Shown here one piece after another: positions 52,675 through 63,058 of a DNA stretch of 64,000 nucleotides. Both the position numbers and the translations under genes were made by a program. The notes beneath the pieces are model-generated. The model worked only from the letters and a program-made list of their open reading frames with translations, did not search any database and was not told the DNA's origin. Source of the DNA: Coprinellus micaceus (Eukaryota; Basidiomycota; Agaricomycetes; Agaricales; Psathyrellaceae); contig OX596346.1 in the NCBI GenBank assembly GCA_951394405.1, forward strand, positions 310,001 to 374,000, in the 5' to 3' direction. Position 1 is the stretch's first letter; every line of letters begins with the position of its first letter.

Positions 52675-53322
52675 ATGTCAGCCGTGCAGCAAATCTTCGA
52701 AAGAACCACGTCAGCCACATCCCCCCCGAGCATCCCCTCTCCCCAACCTGCCAAAGAACTTGAAACACTCATGCTGTCAGCTGAAGGCACTGCCGTCGCT
52801 GCTGTCGCTGCCACGGCCACCTCGACGGTGTACACACATGCTGGAGGTGTTGAAGACGAAGAAATGGAGGACCCCGTTATCTCGGAGAGTGAGACAAGTG
52901 ATCTGGAGGAGGTTCTTGCACGTCGCAAGCGCCCGAGGCGTCAATTTACCCCTGGTGTGTGTCTTGTGTATACGGTGTACCACCAAACTTATATGCTCCC
53001 TTGGATTTCATCAGAGCATATGTATGAACTGCTCCTCAAAAGCTACGACATGGTCTCCGACGACAACAAGGACCTTCGAGAGGAGCTCAAAGAACTGCGT
53101 GAAAGCGCCCGACGTGACAGCCTTCGACTACGCTGCTCTCAGATTGTTGCACAGTCGACTATGACGTTCATCGCCAAAGCGTCTGACCTCATAGAGCCTG
53201 TTGGGGATCGGTGGTTAACAATGGATAAGCGTGCTCGGAGGGTCGATGGTGCTGTCGAGCATCTTAAGTACGCGTTGAAGCTCCTCGATATCATCATGGG
53301 TAACCTCATCCCTGAATCGTAA
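52675..53322 (+). CDS. small acidic/coiled-coil protein of the Tnp2 element
   Basis: From ATG 52675: MSAVQQIFERTTSATSPP, an Ala/Thr-rich stretch, an acidic segment (VEDEEMEDPVISESETSD), a basic patch (RRKRPRRQF), then a charged helix (DLREELKELRESARRDSLRL) and a C-terminal helical part to TAA at 53322. Between about 52956 and 53013 GTGTGT...TCATCAG could be an intron removing a hydrophobic stretch; the frame is open with or without it. Opposite in direction to the transposase. No family recognised; the basic patch plus coiled coil would suit a DNA- or protein-binding helper. Confidence 0.5.
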   Translation: MSAVQQIFERTTSATSPPSIPSPQPAKELETLMLSAEGTAVAAVAATATSTVYTHAGGVEDEEMEDPVISESETSDLEEVLARRKRPRRQFTPGVCLVYTVYHQTYMLPWISSEHMYELLLKSYDMVSDDNKDLREELKELRESARRDSLRLRCSQIVAQSTMTFIAKASDLIEPVGDRWLTMDKRARRVDGAVEHLKYALKLLDIIMGNLIPES

Positions 53323-53366
53323 TGTTACTCAACTACTACATATCACCAAATAAAATGCCGCTACTA

Positions 53367-56300
53367 TTAATCTTCATCATCTCCTACAAAATCTGCGTCA
53401 TCCTCTTCAGTATTGAGCCCATCTGACCACAAGGAGATTTCCATTCCGAGTCGCTCGTAAATGAAGAGACGGTCCGAGTGTTGTGCCATATCAGGGCGGA
53501 CAGACCATGGTATGGCTGCAACCACTGACAGGATGGATTTTGCGTTCACAACACAGAGACTAGCCTCACCGAGGTCAGTCACCGATGGAAGAGTCCAGAA
53601 GGACTCCTCAAACAATGCTGTGTCGATCCGGGAATACAGTGAGACCAGCGCGAGAGGACGTTTGTTGATCTCGTCGCCCAGCTGTCCATAAAAAAATAAC
53701 ATGACCTCTCCAAACCGGATGTCGTTGTTTACCCGGAGCTAGAGGCAGTAGGATGAGGAACACCGCACAGATGGGGACATAAATTAATCACACCTTTACA
53801 CAACGTGCACGGCGCACATCCTCCACAGACTTGGCGCATTCCTTCCAGGCACACCTGGCAATTTGGCCATTTGGCAGCTGCAGGCGAGCCCAGCGGCGTA
53901 TGCGCGGTCCACCCCAATTTGGCGGCGCCGAGTTTCCGAGCAGTTCTTCTTCGGTGATGAAGTATTTACGGATAACCTCACCGACAATGCCAAGATGTAC
54001 CCGGGGAGTGCGTTCACGTGCAGACAGAAAGGCATAGTCATCTCCAAGTTTGTCGACAAGCTTGGGAGTGGATGCCTTGTTTCGTGAGAGTGAGGGGTAT
54101 GCAACAATGAGGGCGTTAATCTGACACTGCTGAAGCCCACGTTGTGAAAGGTTGTGATATGGGTTTGACGGCTGTCGTATTTGGCCACCCAGAATGCCAA
54201 TCATCCGCTCGATAATCCATGTTGAGGATAAGGGTACCGGTCCGACTCGTACAGTCTCCAGGGCCATGTGCAAAAGGAAGTGGAGGCACGGGCGCATGAA
54301 GTGGAGTCGAGAAACCTTCCGTTGCACATAAAGCCGTTCAAATTCTTCATGAAACTCCGACATGTATCGATGGGCGTCAAGGAGATGGGGGAGGGATATG
54401 TTGCGTTGGTGAAGAAGGCGAACTGCATACACGAGCTTGCAGAAGTTCTTCCAATACTCCATGGGAAGGATTTGGTAGAGGAGGGCAACGGCAAGGCCAT
54501 AGAAATAGTGTTGCCACTCTTTCGCCTTGTACCCGCTCTTTATCTTCTTTGCGAGGTTCCGTGGTGGGCGGTCAAATGAGCCTGGAAGATAGGGCCGACA
54601 GGCGGCAACTGCTTCTCCATGCTGGGTCCACACCGTTCCCTTGAGAACTGCCCAGGACCAGGTCGCCGTCCGATCACCTTCATCGGTATCACACGTAAAC
54701 ATCCCCCTCCAAAGAGGAAGGAACAAATCGCCCAAATTGAGGGTAGGGACATGCATACTGTCACCGACGAATCCGTGGGGAAGAGGAAGTCGACGATTGG
54801 ACGGAAGACCACTGAAAATGGAGGTTGAGGAGAGCCCCGTGGCTTTGCGGCGGTCGATGTAATTGGTCTTGCTCGTTGACTCGAGGAGGTTGATGAGGTT
54901 TTCTTGATATCTCTTTGAGTCGGGCCCACCGATGGTGGCTGCGTCAATGTCCGGGTGGTCACATCCTGCCTCCGCATAGTTGTCTGGCTTGAGCAGGGCA
55001 CCATAGAAATGTGAACCCTCTGGCTTATGGCGACCGTGAATCCCACAGTAGAGGCGACAAAAGTAGTACCCATGATGCCCAACCAACCCGGTGAAGTAAA
55101 CTCCCCCAGGGCCATCAGCAGTGCCAAGGAGGAGGAAGAGGTTGGTGTTCGAGAGGGACTGGGTCGCACCGTTGTATATCGGAAGGCCTTCTTTCTGAAG
55201 AGCGGCCAGATGGTGGAAGCCAGGAAAGAGGAATGACTCCATATGTTGGGGTTTGTTGGGCCCAGGAATGACGCCGCCAGGTATGACATGCTTCTTCTTG
55301 TAGCGATGGTCTGGCGCCATGTCCAGGATGACCCACACGTAAATCCAACAATCAGATTTCTTGTCCTGATATAGCTGTGCACCGTCCATCGAGAATAGGA
55401 GGGTGGTGTCGTTGGGGCCAATATCTCCGCGGGACACCGCTTCAAGGTAGTCCTGACCATGGTAGATGTCGCTATACTCGTCAAGCTGACCGTTCGATTC
55501 AGGCTTGTTGAGGTGCTCCATGATCTTCGCGGTTTCCCTGGCCCGGTGCTGCATGAGGTGTGCTGAGGCAGGATCTTTCCAGCGCGCCTGAATTTGGGGA
55601 CCCAAAGGCATCGTGTGGAAGTACTGAAGAGGCTTCCGTGTCTTGGGATCGTATCGAGGACCTTGGCAAATGGGGCATGCAGTGAGATCCTTATATGGAC
55701 CGGCGTATGCAACGCACGTCTTGGGGCACATGTGGTGAACAAGCGGTGTAACGCCAGTAAGCTCTTCGATCTTCCGTTTCACTCCTTCGTACGAAAGAAT
55801 TTGGCGGTCCGGATCATCTTGGAGGATGTCGAGCCTGACATCACGATATACGTTCTCGGCTGCACTGTGGGTAGACAGAAATGTTCGGAGAGCGAGGAGG
55901 GTGTCGGCGTCTAGAGTTTCGGCATGGGGAGTGGGGTTTCGGAGCCGGTGAAGCTGCTCTTCAGAAAGGTCACCATTATCCAGCGATGCAGCTTCAAGAG
56001 CTTGACGGAACTTGATGGAGTCATCGAGGGCGGGGACACATGAGCCGGTGATGCTTGCAGGAAGTGCATCATCATAGCGAGGCATGTTGGAGAGTGGAGG
56101 CTGCCCTGGGGCGAGGGGCTGCTGTGCTGAACTGCCGGAGGCCATAGGCGAACCTCCTAACATGGCATCAGGTTCTGCCAGACTGGGCACATCACCACCC
56201 GGGGTTGCACCAGGTGTAGAAGAGCTGGTGGCCCCCGTACCACTTTGGGCTACAACGGGGATGGGAGGCTCGTCGAGCGTTGCGCCGCCGTAAGGTGCGT

Positions 56301-56761
56301 CGGCCATAAAGGGTTCGGCACCTTCGTCCTGATGCGGCGTTGGCCCAGGTAGATCTCCCCCAGACTCGGCACCTCCTTCAACACCCCCTGGTTGAACAAG
56401 CACTGAGACGCCTATGGGACGTCAGTCACAAAGCCGTTATGCTACGTCGTGAACAGGGATCTTACTTTGGCCGGAATTGGCTCCATCGTCCTGTGCTTCC
56501 TGGCGTGCTTGTAGGGCTGGAATTGCCCCATGTTGGGATGAACGGGCATCTATAGTCTGTGTGTCCTATTCAGTACCAGGGAGTGAATACGAGCTCAAAT
56601 GGACAACATACACCTTGCCCTGTTGGAGGTGTGGGCTTGGGGGAAAGTCGAGGTAATTTGGCGAAAGCTCGGTGCCGAAAATACTTCGACCTTGAAACGA
56701 CGCGCAGAATTCCCTTGCAGAGTCTGTCGCACGAGCACTCATACTCCTTCTGAGGAGCCAT
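53367..56761 (-). CDS. Tnp2-type (Transposase_21) transposase
   Basis: Four exons: 56761-56614, 56549-56466, 56411-53794 and 53738-53367, total 3222 nt in one frame (1073 aa). The N-terminus MAPQKEYECSCDRLCKG carries the Cys cluster usual for fungal Tnp2 proteins. The third exon has MCPKTCVAYAGPYKDLTACP with CPICQGPRY (zinc ribbon), then the catalytic core: LLFSMDGAQLYQDKKSDCW, VIPGGVIPGPNKPQHMESFL, TADGPGGVYFTGLVGHHG, YCGIHGRHKPEGSHFYGALL and HGFVGDSMHVPTLNLGDLF. The last exon gives YGQLGDEINKRPLALVSLYS and ends in acidic residues. No stop or frameshift was found, so it may encode an active DDE transposase acting on the CCCAGTG termini. Confidence 0.9.
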
Positions 56762-57486
56762 GGGGATTGCAGTGTTGAAGGTGGCTCTTGTCCCACAGGA
56801 CGACAAGGTCGAAAGCGCGACGCGTTGTAGCGCGTTGTGCAAGGTCGAATTCCGCCGCACGTGGTCGCGCCGATGGATGATGGAAGCAGCGCGCTTAGCC
56901 CATCGGCTATACGAATACAGACAGGGAGAAGGGCAGGTCGAACAAGAGAGGGGAATGAATACATTATATTTCAAGTAACGAGAGGAGGGTCAACATAAGT
57001 ATAGCAGCACTATGGGCAGCCAGATCAGAGGCAGAGCGGCCAGATAGAACTCAATATACACACCAGATAGTGGTAAGCCGGCCAGACAGAGCTAAGTACA
57101 CCTCGTAAGCCTCCTAACCGGCAGCAAACATCCCCTCCCTGGCGCCGTCATTGCATCATCCTTCCCCCAGTCTCTTCGCCCAGTACCATGTTGAGTGCTG
57201 GGGGCACACTGTCTCTTCGCCTGTCGGCGGACGGAATAGGTGCACGCTTCGTAGAATTATCCGGCGGGAGGAAAGACGAGAATGTCGGACAGTGGCAGTC
57301 GCCAGGCCATGGCGTGGACGACGTACTAGTAGCGGGGGGGAACGATTTGGTTCGGATTCAAAACGATTCAACGCACGCCGGTCAGCGAGGGAAGGGATTA
57401 CATCATCGAGTCAACAGCTATCAAACAGCCTCAATCGCCGCTCAAGTGATCCAAACGTTTTGAATCAACACAAACCCGCCAGAATT
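56762..57486. other. right subterminal region and transposase promoter of the Tnp2 element
   Basis: Upstream of the transposase ATG, with repeated GCCAGA/CGGCCAGA words (57020-57110) and CGGCG-rich stretches. ORFs here are short and lack conservation. Confidence 0.45.
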
Positions 57487-57504
57487 GTGCGCGTTGTCAC
57501 TGGG
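57487..57504 (-). repeat. right terminal inverted repeat of the Tnp2 element
   Basis: GTGCGCGTTGTCACTGGG, complement of 49993-50010, followed by ATTTAGA. Confidence 0.9.
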
Positions 57505-58632
57505 ATTTAGAGCTTGGAAGGGCCGTTGGCCTCGACATAATGAGCCTCATCCTCCGCGGAATTGATGACGTTCCAGGCGTACCGGGCGAATACTGGAGGT
57601 TAGCTCATATTGTGAGTTGTGACGGACAAGGAAAGGGATAGAAAGGACGAAGAGAATGCGAACGGGGAGTGCGAAGTAAAACATGGAACGAAGGGGATAA
57701 GACGAAGTGAAGCAAAGAAGAAAGCGAAGCCATCTCCAACCAGACGTCCACGAATCCCAAGGGTAGCCGTGTTGAACTCCTTCGGGTTGTCGAGCGAACC
57801 AAAAGCGGCGTCGGCAGCCTGCTTGAGAGGCCCGTCCTTGAGGACGCCGCTGGTTCCCTTGTTGACGGAAGCGGACTGGCGAGGGGCGAGGTTCTTCCAG
57901 AAGAGGGAGTGGTCGATGTGCCCTGCGAGGTGTCGGCTGAGCAGGACCTTCAGCCACGGGGTTAAGTGAGCGTGCGTGGGCAAGGATGGGATAGGGGGGA
58001 CGACGCATAGCTCAAAGTGTAGATTAGATATCGATCTCATAAAGATCGACTGTGCACGCACCTCCTCCGTTAAACTTCAGGCCGCTTGAAGGCGATGCTC
58101 TCCTTGGGGTTGCCAGGTTTCGCGTATGCAGGCTGAAGGGCGTTAACGGCGTTGATCTAAGTAGGGCGGCGCGCGGTGTGACGGTCCGTTGGTTGAAGCA
58201 TGGCTCGAGGGTATCTCAATGGGCGTAAGGGAGGGGCTAGAGGGTGTTCGACATCCCGCTTGCTGAGTGCGCGAGAGGTTGGAAGAGCGTTGATGGGTGT
58301 GGCCGGGCGGGTGTTGAGGTGACACTGGTGAAAGACCGGGGATGAGAGGTGAGGGAAGACGATGGGAACAGGCATATTGAACCATTCTCTCTCCAGCTTT
58401 CACTCAGGCGGTTTCCTCGCCCACCCCCGACCAATTTCTCCGTCATCGACATCGAAGCTCGGTGTCCAAGTTCTACATCGGGGGCGACTGCCCCGAGCGG
58501 CAACGTGACTATGTCTTGGACCGAGCAGAGATGAGGGAGATGCCGGTTGGTTCTGCTTGTACGAGCATAGCAGAGAGGAAGCAGAGCGGCGCTCGCATCG
58601 TCACCGCTGGGGGCCTTGCCAAGGCGCAATGC

Positions 58633-58682
58633 TGAGTCATCGGTCTTGATAAGATAATATCGCAATGATCCATTAAGCGCCC
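58633..58682 (-). promoter_or_regulatory. conserved SOD upstream module P6
   Basis: TGAGTCA (58633-58639), GATAAGATAATAT (58648-58660, one base changed) and ATTAAGCGCCCA, upstream of S6. Confidence 0.5.
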
Positions 58683-58930
58683 ACGGCCGTTTGCCTCGAA
58701 GTTGGGTATCCCTTACGCACGCAAATAAATAGGTTTCTATGTTCCAGGAATATATACTACATAGCTTCGGAACAGAGAACCTTGGGAAAGACACAGAATG
58801 GAAATGAATGTCAGAATTTGCTCCGCTGCTCGACGATTTGCGTGGTTGACGACCGGATTGTCAATGAGCGGTCGCTTCCTGTTCAACTGACCTATTTATA
58901 ACTAAGGTGTCACAATGGGAAGCAATAAAC

Positions 58931-60841
58931 TCACCAAATGCTACCCCCCTTTCCCTCCTTGCACTCGTCCAGCCCCTCATCTGCCGCCCCTCGATGGCGA
59001 AGGCCGGCAGGCTGTGGGGCCATCTCAAAGGAGTCGAAATCGCCTTCGAGGTCGTCCTCTGATCCAGGTGCCGGAGGTGCAAAGAGGAGCTTGGACGCAA
59101 GCGGTTCGGACCCCATGTAGTCGACTTTGCGCATGTTTATGAGGAGGCGTTGGGCGAGGATTGGGATGATGACATAGTTCGCACTGTAGAAGTAGGGTTA
59201 GGACAATACCGAGCAAGCATCGTGCCCGACGCACATTTCCACCACTCTAATGCCCAATATTAGCTAGCAACACAGTCCCCATATGGGAACCTGGAGGACT
59301 CACAAAATCACCGGGCTACCATCTATCTCTGAGACCTGCATTGAATGTCAATTTACCACCCAAATGATGGTGTCTACTGTGACATACCGACATAACTGCA
59401 GGAGTTCGGGTGATGGAGACGGCCATCCTGATGGCTGTTTATGGCGTGTTGGGAATTGTCAATAACACGGAACATACAGGATGCTGGCATGACCAACCTA
59501 ACAGGGACAGGTACTGGATACCACCATCCCGTCGTATGACGTGGACCAAGCGGCCATTCTGACCCTTGTAACGATGAACTAGGGTAACGACACCCAACAG
59601 AGCTAGAACTGCGTTCCAATGTCAGTTCTCTACCGCCCATCTCCAGCAGTGGTGTTTAGAGAAACGCACGGCTAGTTGCTACAAGGTTTACATATGAACA
59701 AATGTCGGTGCCAACATATCCGATCGTCTGCTCCGACCATTGCTCGCCTGAGGGAACATAGCAAGGGTAGCCCAATTCAACAAGCAAGGGGGAAGCTGGT
59801 TCCGCTAGAAAGGTTCATATGTGTCAGTGTGTGGTGTCACAACTGACCTCTGTTAATGTCTGACCTGTGTATTGAACGATCGCAGTCACACTAATGGCCA
59901 TATTGACAAAGGGAACACCCTGTGTCATACAGAGGGTTAGAGTGGTGCAGCAAAGGGAGGTCCTTTGATAGGGGGCAACGCACACAGGAAAGAATCACTG
60001 TTGCAAGGAGGTAGAGTCGCTTTGACCGAAGCAGGGCACCGAGACATAGCGCCAGTGAGACTATGGTCTGAGGTTCAAGCACGCCTGGAGGGGAGGGTGG
60101 TGGTTTAAGGCTCACAATCGCATGCAAGAGCTGTACTGTGGAGGATCACTGTTCCAGGAGTTATCAACGCTCACTCTCTTGAGCCCGTGAATAGGTGACA
60201 AGACGCACCATAGTAGACAATAGAAAGCGCCTTGCATGCCTGGGAGGTGCAAGGTCAAATGACTATGGTATACAGCCCCCAGCATAGTCAAGGAACGCAC
60301 GTTTGGGTATATCGAGAAGTAGTTCCTGTAGTCTCCTTTGTAGGGAGAGTTGAGCCGTTGGTAGAAGTAATACAACAGCGCCATGGGCGATTTTGACTCA
60401 CTGGTAAGCTGCAGAGCGATATACACCAATAGCCCATATCGGATAACCATGTAGAGCATCTTGCCTCGATTCCACCTTTGAGGCAAAACAATGGAAACCT
60501 GGTGATTAAAGCGTCAGAAGGCGGGACTACCAGAGTGAATGGCGCACGTACCTCTTCAGCTAGGGTTGTTAAAACGTAGTACACCTGTGGTTGCCGCAGT
60601 TCAGACCGCTGCAGCCCAAGGTATCGGTAGGAACTCACGTAGAAGCAATAGAAAGGGACTATTCACTGGTCAACCTTTCCATACAAGTTTTATCCAAGTT
60701 ACGCACTGTAGGTATACTGCCGTCGTGAATCAGTAGGCCCCCTACGCAAACAAAAGGGAAAGAAATATTCACTTCCTGCATCCGCCATGTAGCGACTGCG
60801 TCCGTCAGCGCTTCGATCAGCTCGGGTGTCGTTGTGCTCAT
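58931..60841 (-). pseudogene. DUF6533-like seven-transmembrane protein, copy D4
   Basis: ATG at 60841 (MSTTTPELIEALTDAVATW, RMQE) then VYYVLTTLAEE, VSIVLPQRWNRGKMLYMVI with RYGLLVYIALQL, RDYRNYFSIYPN, ACKALSIVYYG, LALCLGALLRSKRLYLLATV, LVELGYPCYVPSGEQW, LALLGVVTLVHRYKGQNG, VSEIDGSPVIL and LAQRLLINMRKVDYMGS to stop at 58931. Exon 2 has 67 nt, shifting into TGA; an in-frame stop also stands before TAIRMAVSITRTPAVMS, and one acceptor (CACGG where D3 has CCAG) is lost. At least three independent lesions, more than D1 or D2. Confidence 0.7.
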
Positions 60842-60920
60842 TGTCCTCAGTATAAATAATGGTGAGCGTTGGGTGTGATCAGGAAAGGAATGTGGCAGCT
60901 ATCCCCGTAGGTCGGGCTTC

Positions 60921-60930
60921 GCCTTATAAC
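60921..60930 (-). promoter_or_regulatory. TATA-like box of D4
   Basis: GTTATAAGGC on the minus strand about 80 bp before the ATG, the same word as before D3. Confidence 0.5.
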
Positions 60931-61189
60931 GCCTTTGCCTCACCGCCACTGCGCTTCGAGTCTGGTATTCGAGCACCTAATTCGCATAATCACCGGTGAT
61001 CGTGAATATCCTTCCCTCTGATGAAGTCTCCTGGATTGAACCGCGCAAGACTGCGGCGACACTCACACCCAATATCGGGAGGATTCTTCTCCTGAGATGG
61101 GATTTGGAAGCCACCTTCCACGAAGAAGTCGCCCACGCGGCGAAAGGAACTGTTGCGATACTGAGAAGGGAGTACAACCCTCCTGTCAG

Positions 61190-62990
61190 CGCATCCCAGT
61201 ACGGGACTATACTCATCTTTAGAGAGATGGAACAGTTGAACCTGAGTTGTGTCTAAGCTTCTTAGGCTTCTTGGGTGCCCGTGATATCAAAGAATCGCGA
61301 AGGCGAACAGGATCAGCAGAAAGCCAGCCATAATACATAAGGTTCGATAGATTCTCAAACCAGGTGGTGGAGATAGTGACAATGCCTAGAGACGACACTT
61401 TATAGAGCGTGACACAGGGCACTGGCAATCCGAGGAGCGTTGACGAGCAGGGTTATAACTTGGATGATCTCCCATCTTACCCCCGAGCTTCGATCGCTTC
61501 TGGATCAGATATCAGGAAAGTATTGATATCTTCTCTTGAATACGATCTAGTAGGAACCCAAGTACTCGTCAGAGCGGTCTGCACTGGAATAGCGCTTCCC
61601 GAAGCATCTCTAGTTCAGCCACGCAGGAATAAGAGTCCAGACTCTAGCTTAGAACGTCTCGGGCCTCACGGGTAGTCCGAAGAAGTTGAGAACCGGATAA
61701 GTTTTCTCAAATCGCACAAGGTTCGGGGCACTCCTGAGTTGTGTACAAGGATGAGACCCCGCGTGTTGGACATCTCGTTTCGCGATAGCACGCTGATTCG
61801 GTCGCTCACTCGCATGTGTCGCAGGACCACCTCCGATTCGTTAGAGGGGAGTTCGATTACCCCCTACGCCCCAGTTAAGATCTACGAGCAAGGAACGAGT
61901 CTGTCCAGCAGAATCAATCGACAGACACCGTCAACGAGTCAATGTTCTCAGGACCACGGTAAACTCAGCGCCTTACGCGGTAGGATACCGCACCCGACAT
62001 ACCTCCGAAACGATGACCGGGTTGAATCCCCTTCACCAGTCGCATTTTGACTTTGTGGTTCCTGTGGTCACGCGGTTCCGCTGGCGAGGTAGAAGTACTC
62101 AGCGTTGGTTGCACAGAGGCCGAGTCGTAGACACCCACAAGCCACTGAAGGCAATGCTACGAAGGCCGACGGGAGAAAAACAGGAGAAGACCTTGCGTCA
62201 TCCAAGAAGACGCCCGGATCGCAGCGAGGAAATCAACGGGGATCAAAAGGTGAAGTGCAGTGAGACACTACCCGAGAGCTGCAGCGGATCGTAAATGCAC
62301 GCCCAGGGCGAAGTGTAACGCCAAATGCAGGAATCATCGCTCGAGGGTAAGGGGGAGGCGTTGCCATCCGAACCTCAAGGTCGGGCGATTCCGCTGACGT
62401 CGAACGCCAACGAAGGCAATGCGTGAGGGAGCCACATTGAGTTCAAGCCAAAGCAAGTACGCTGCTTACTTGCCTACCCTGTCGGCTTCGAGCTCAAGGC
62501 GGGCCTCGGCTTCTACACCCAGTGCACAGAGGCGCCCTACACCGGTCTCGTGTAATAGAAGGGCTCGACCCTGGTGAGAGAACCAGACTGGCGAGTCCAC
62601 GGAAAGCGCCCTTGAGAACCCTGCAGTCTTTCCGTGTGTGTGCGAATCGCAAAGCCGTGGTCAACATTCGGGTTCGGGTGGAATAGCAACGGAGGTCTGA
62701 GCGAGCGATCGAACGGCGCAGGAATCGACGGGGCGCTCCATCGCTCCTCCGTCTCGTACCGCTGACGCAGAAGGCGACGTACAAGAGGGTACTGGGGGGA
62801 AATACGAGGTCCTGCCGAGCTCCCCATAGCCGCTGCAGAGACCCACATCGCAAGACAAATACCAGACCACGCGGGGGAAGATGATCGCGTGAGCGTGGAA
62901 GAAACAAGGCAAACATAGATCGTCTCGTACCAATACACTCGATTCCGACTTCCTGTCTCTTCGTACCCTCTCATTTCACTTCATTTAGCC
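61190..62990 (-). other. segment X, copy X7 (diverged)
   Basis: It lies between S7 and D4. Weak X blocks: TTWFENLSNLMYYGWLS (about 61330-61380) and TQLRFNCSISLK (61222-61260) followed by a lost donor (GATGAG for GTGAGT). Near 62570-62730 the DNA resembles the X4/X5 start. Most of the 1.8 kb has no readable homology to other copies and no supported gene. Confidence 0.35.
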
Positions 62991-63058
62991 CTTTAAACCT
63001 ATTTTATTCGCATCAGCTCTACCAGTTAAACGCTCGTACGCAAACGGAAACAACTCAC

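Larger units (their letters stand above)
49993..57504 (-). mobile_element. 7.5-kb Tnp2-type (CMC/EnSpm-like) DNA transposon
   Basis: Perfect 18-bp inverted termini, CCCAGTGACAACGCGCAC at 49993 and its complement ending at 57504, are flanked by ATTTAGA on both sides (49986-49992, 57505-57511). Inside are the Tnp2 transposase (53367-56761, minus), a large accessory gene (50415-52455, minus) and a small plus-strand gene (52675-53322). The SOD exon on both sides proves insertion. A 7-bp duplication is longer than the 2-3 bp usual for CACTA elements. The transposase looks intact, so the element may be young. Confidence 0.88.
49963..58420 (-). pseudogene. Fe/Mn superoxide dismutase-like pseudogene, copy S6, split by a Tnp2-type transposon
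   Basis: From the right: a degenerate N-terminus with YAKPGNPKESIAF and, in a neighbouring frame, GLKFNGG before GTGCGT (58060-58110). Then after CTCGCAG comes a clean exon [17 protein letters not shown] ... [29 protein letters not shown] (57740-57925), with the second metal His kept. The exon with the DxWEH ligands is absent. The C-terminal exon reads YAWNVINSAEDEAHYVEA then GPSKL (57507-57590). The coding end and following GT donor continue left of the transposon at 49963-49992; the element (49993-57504) carries duplication ATTTAGA. Without it the locus would be about 0.95 kb. Confidence 0.75.

Noticed and set aside
54540..55742. 400-aa minus-strand ORF
   Set aside because: It is a shifted-frame shadow of the Tnp2 transposase, with no domain and low-complexity composition.
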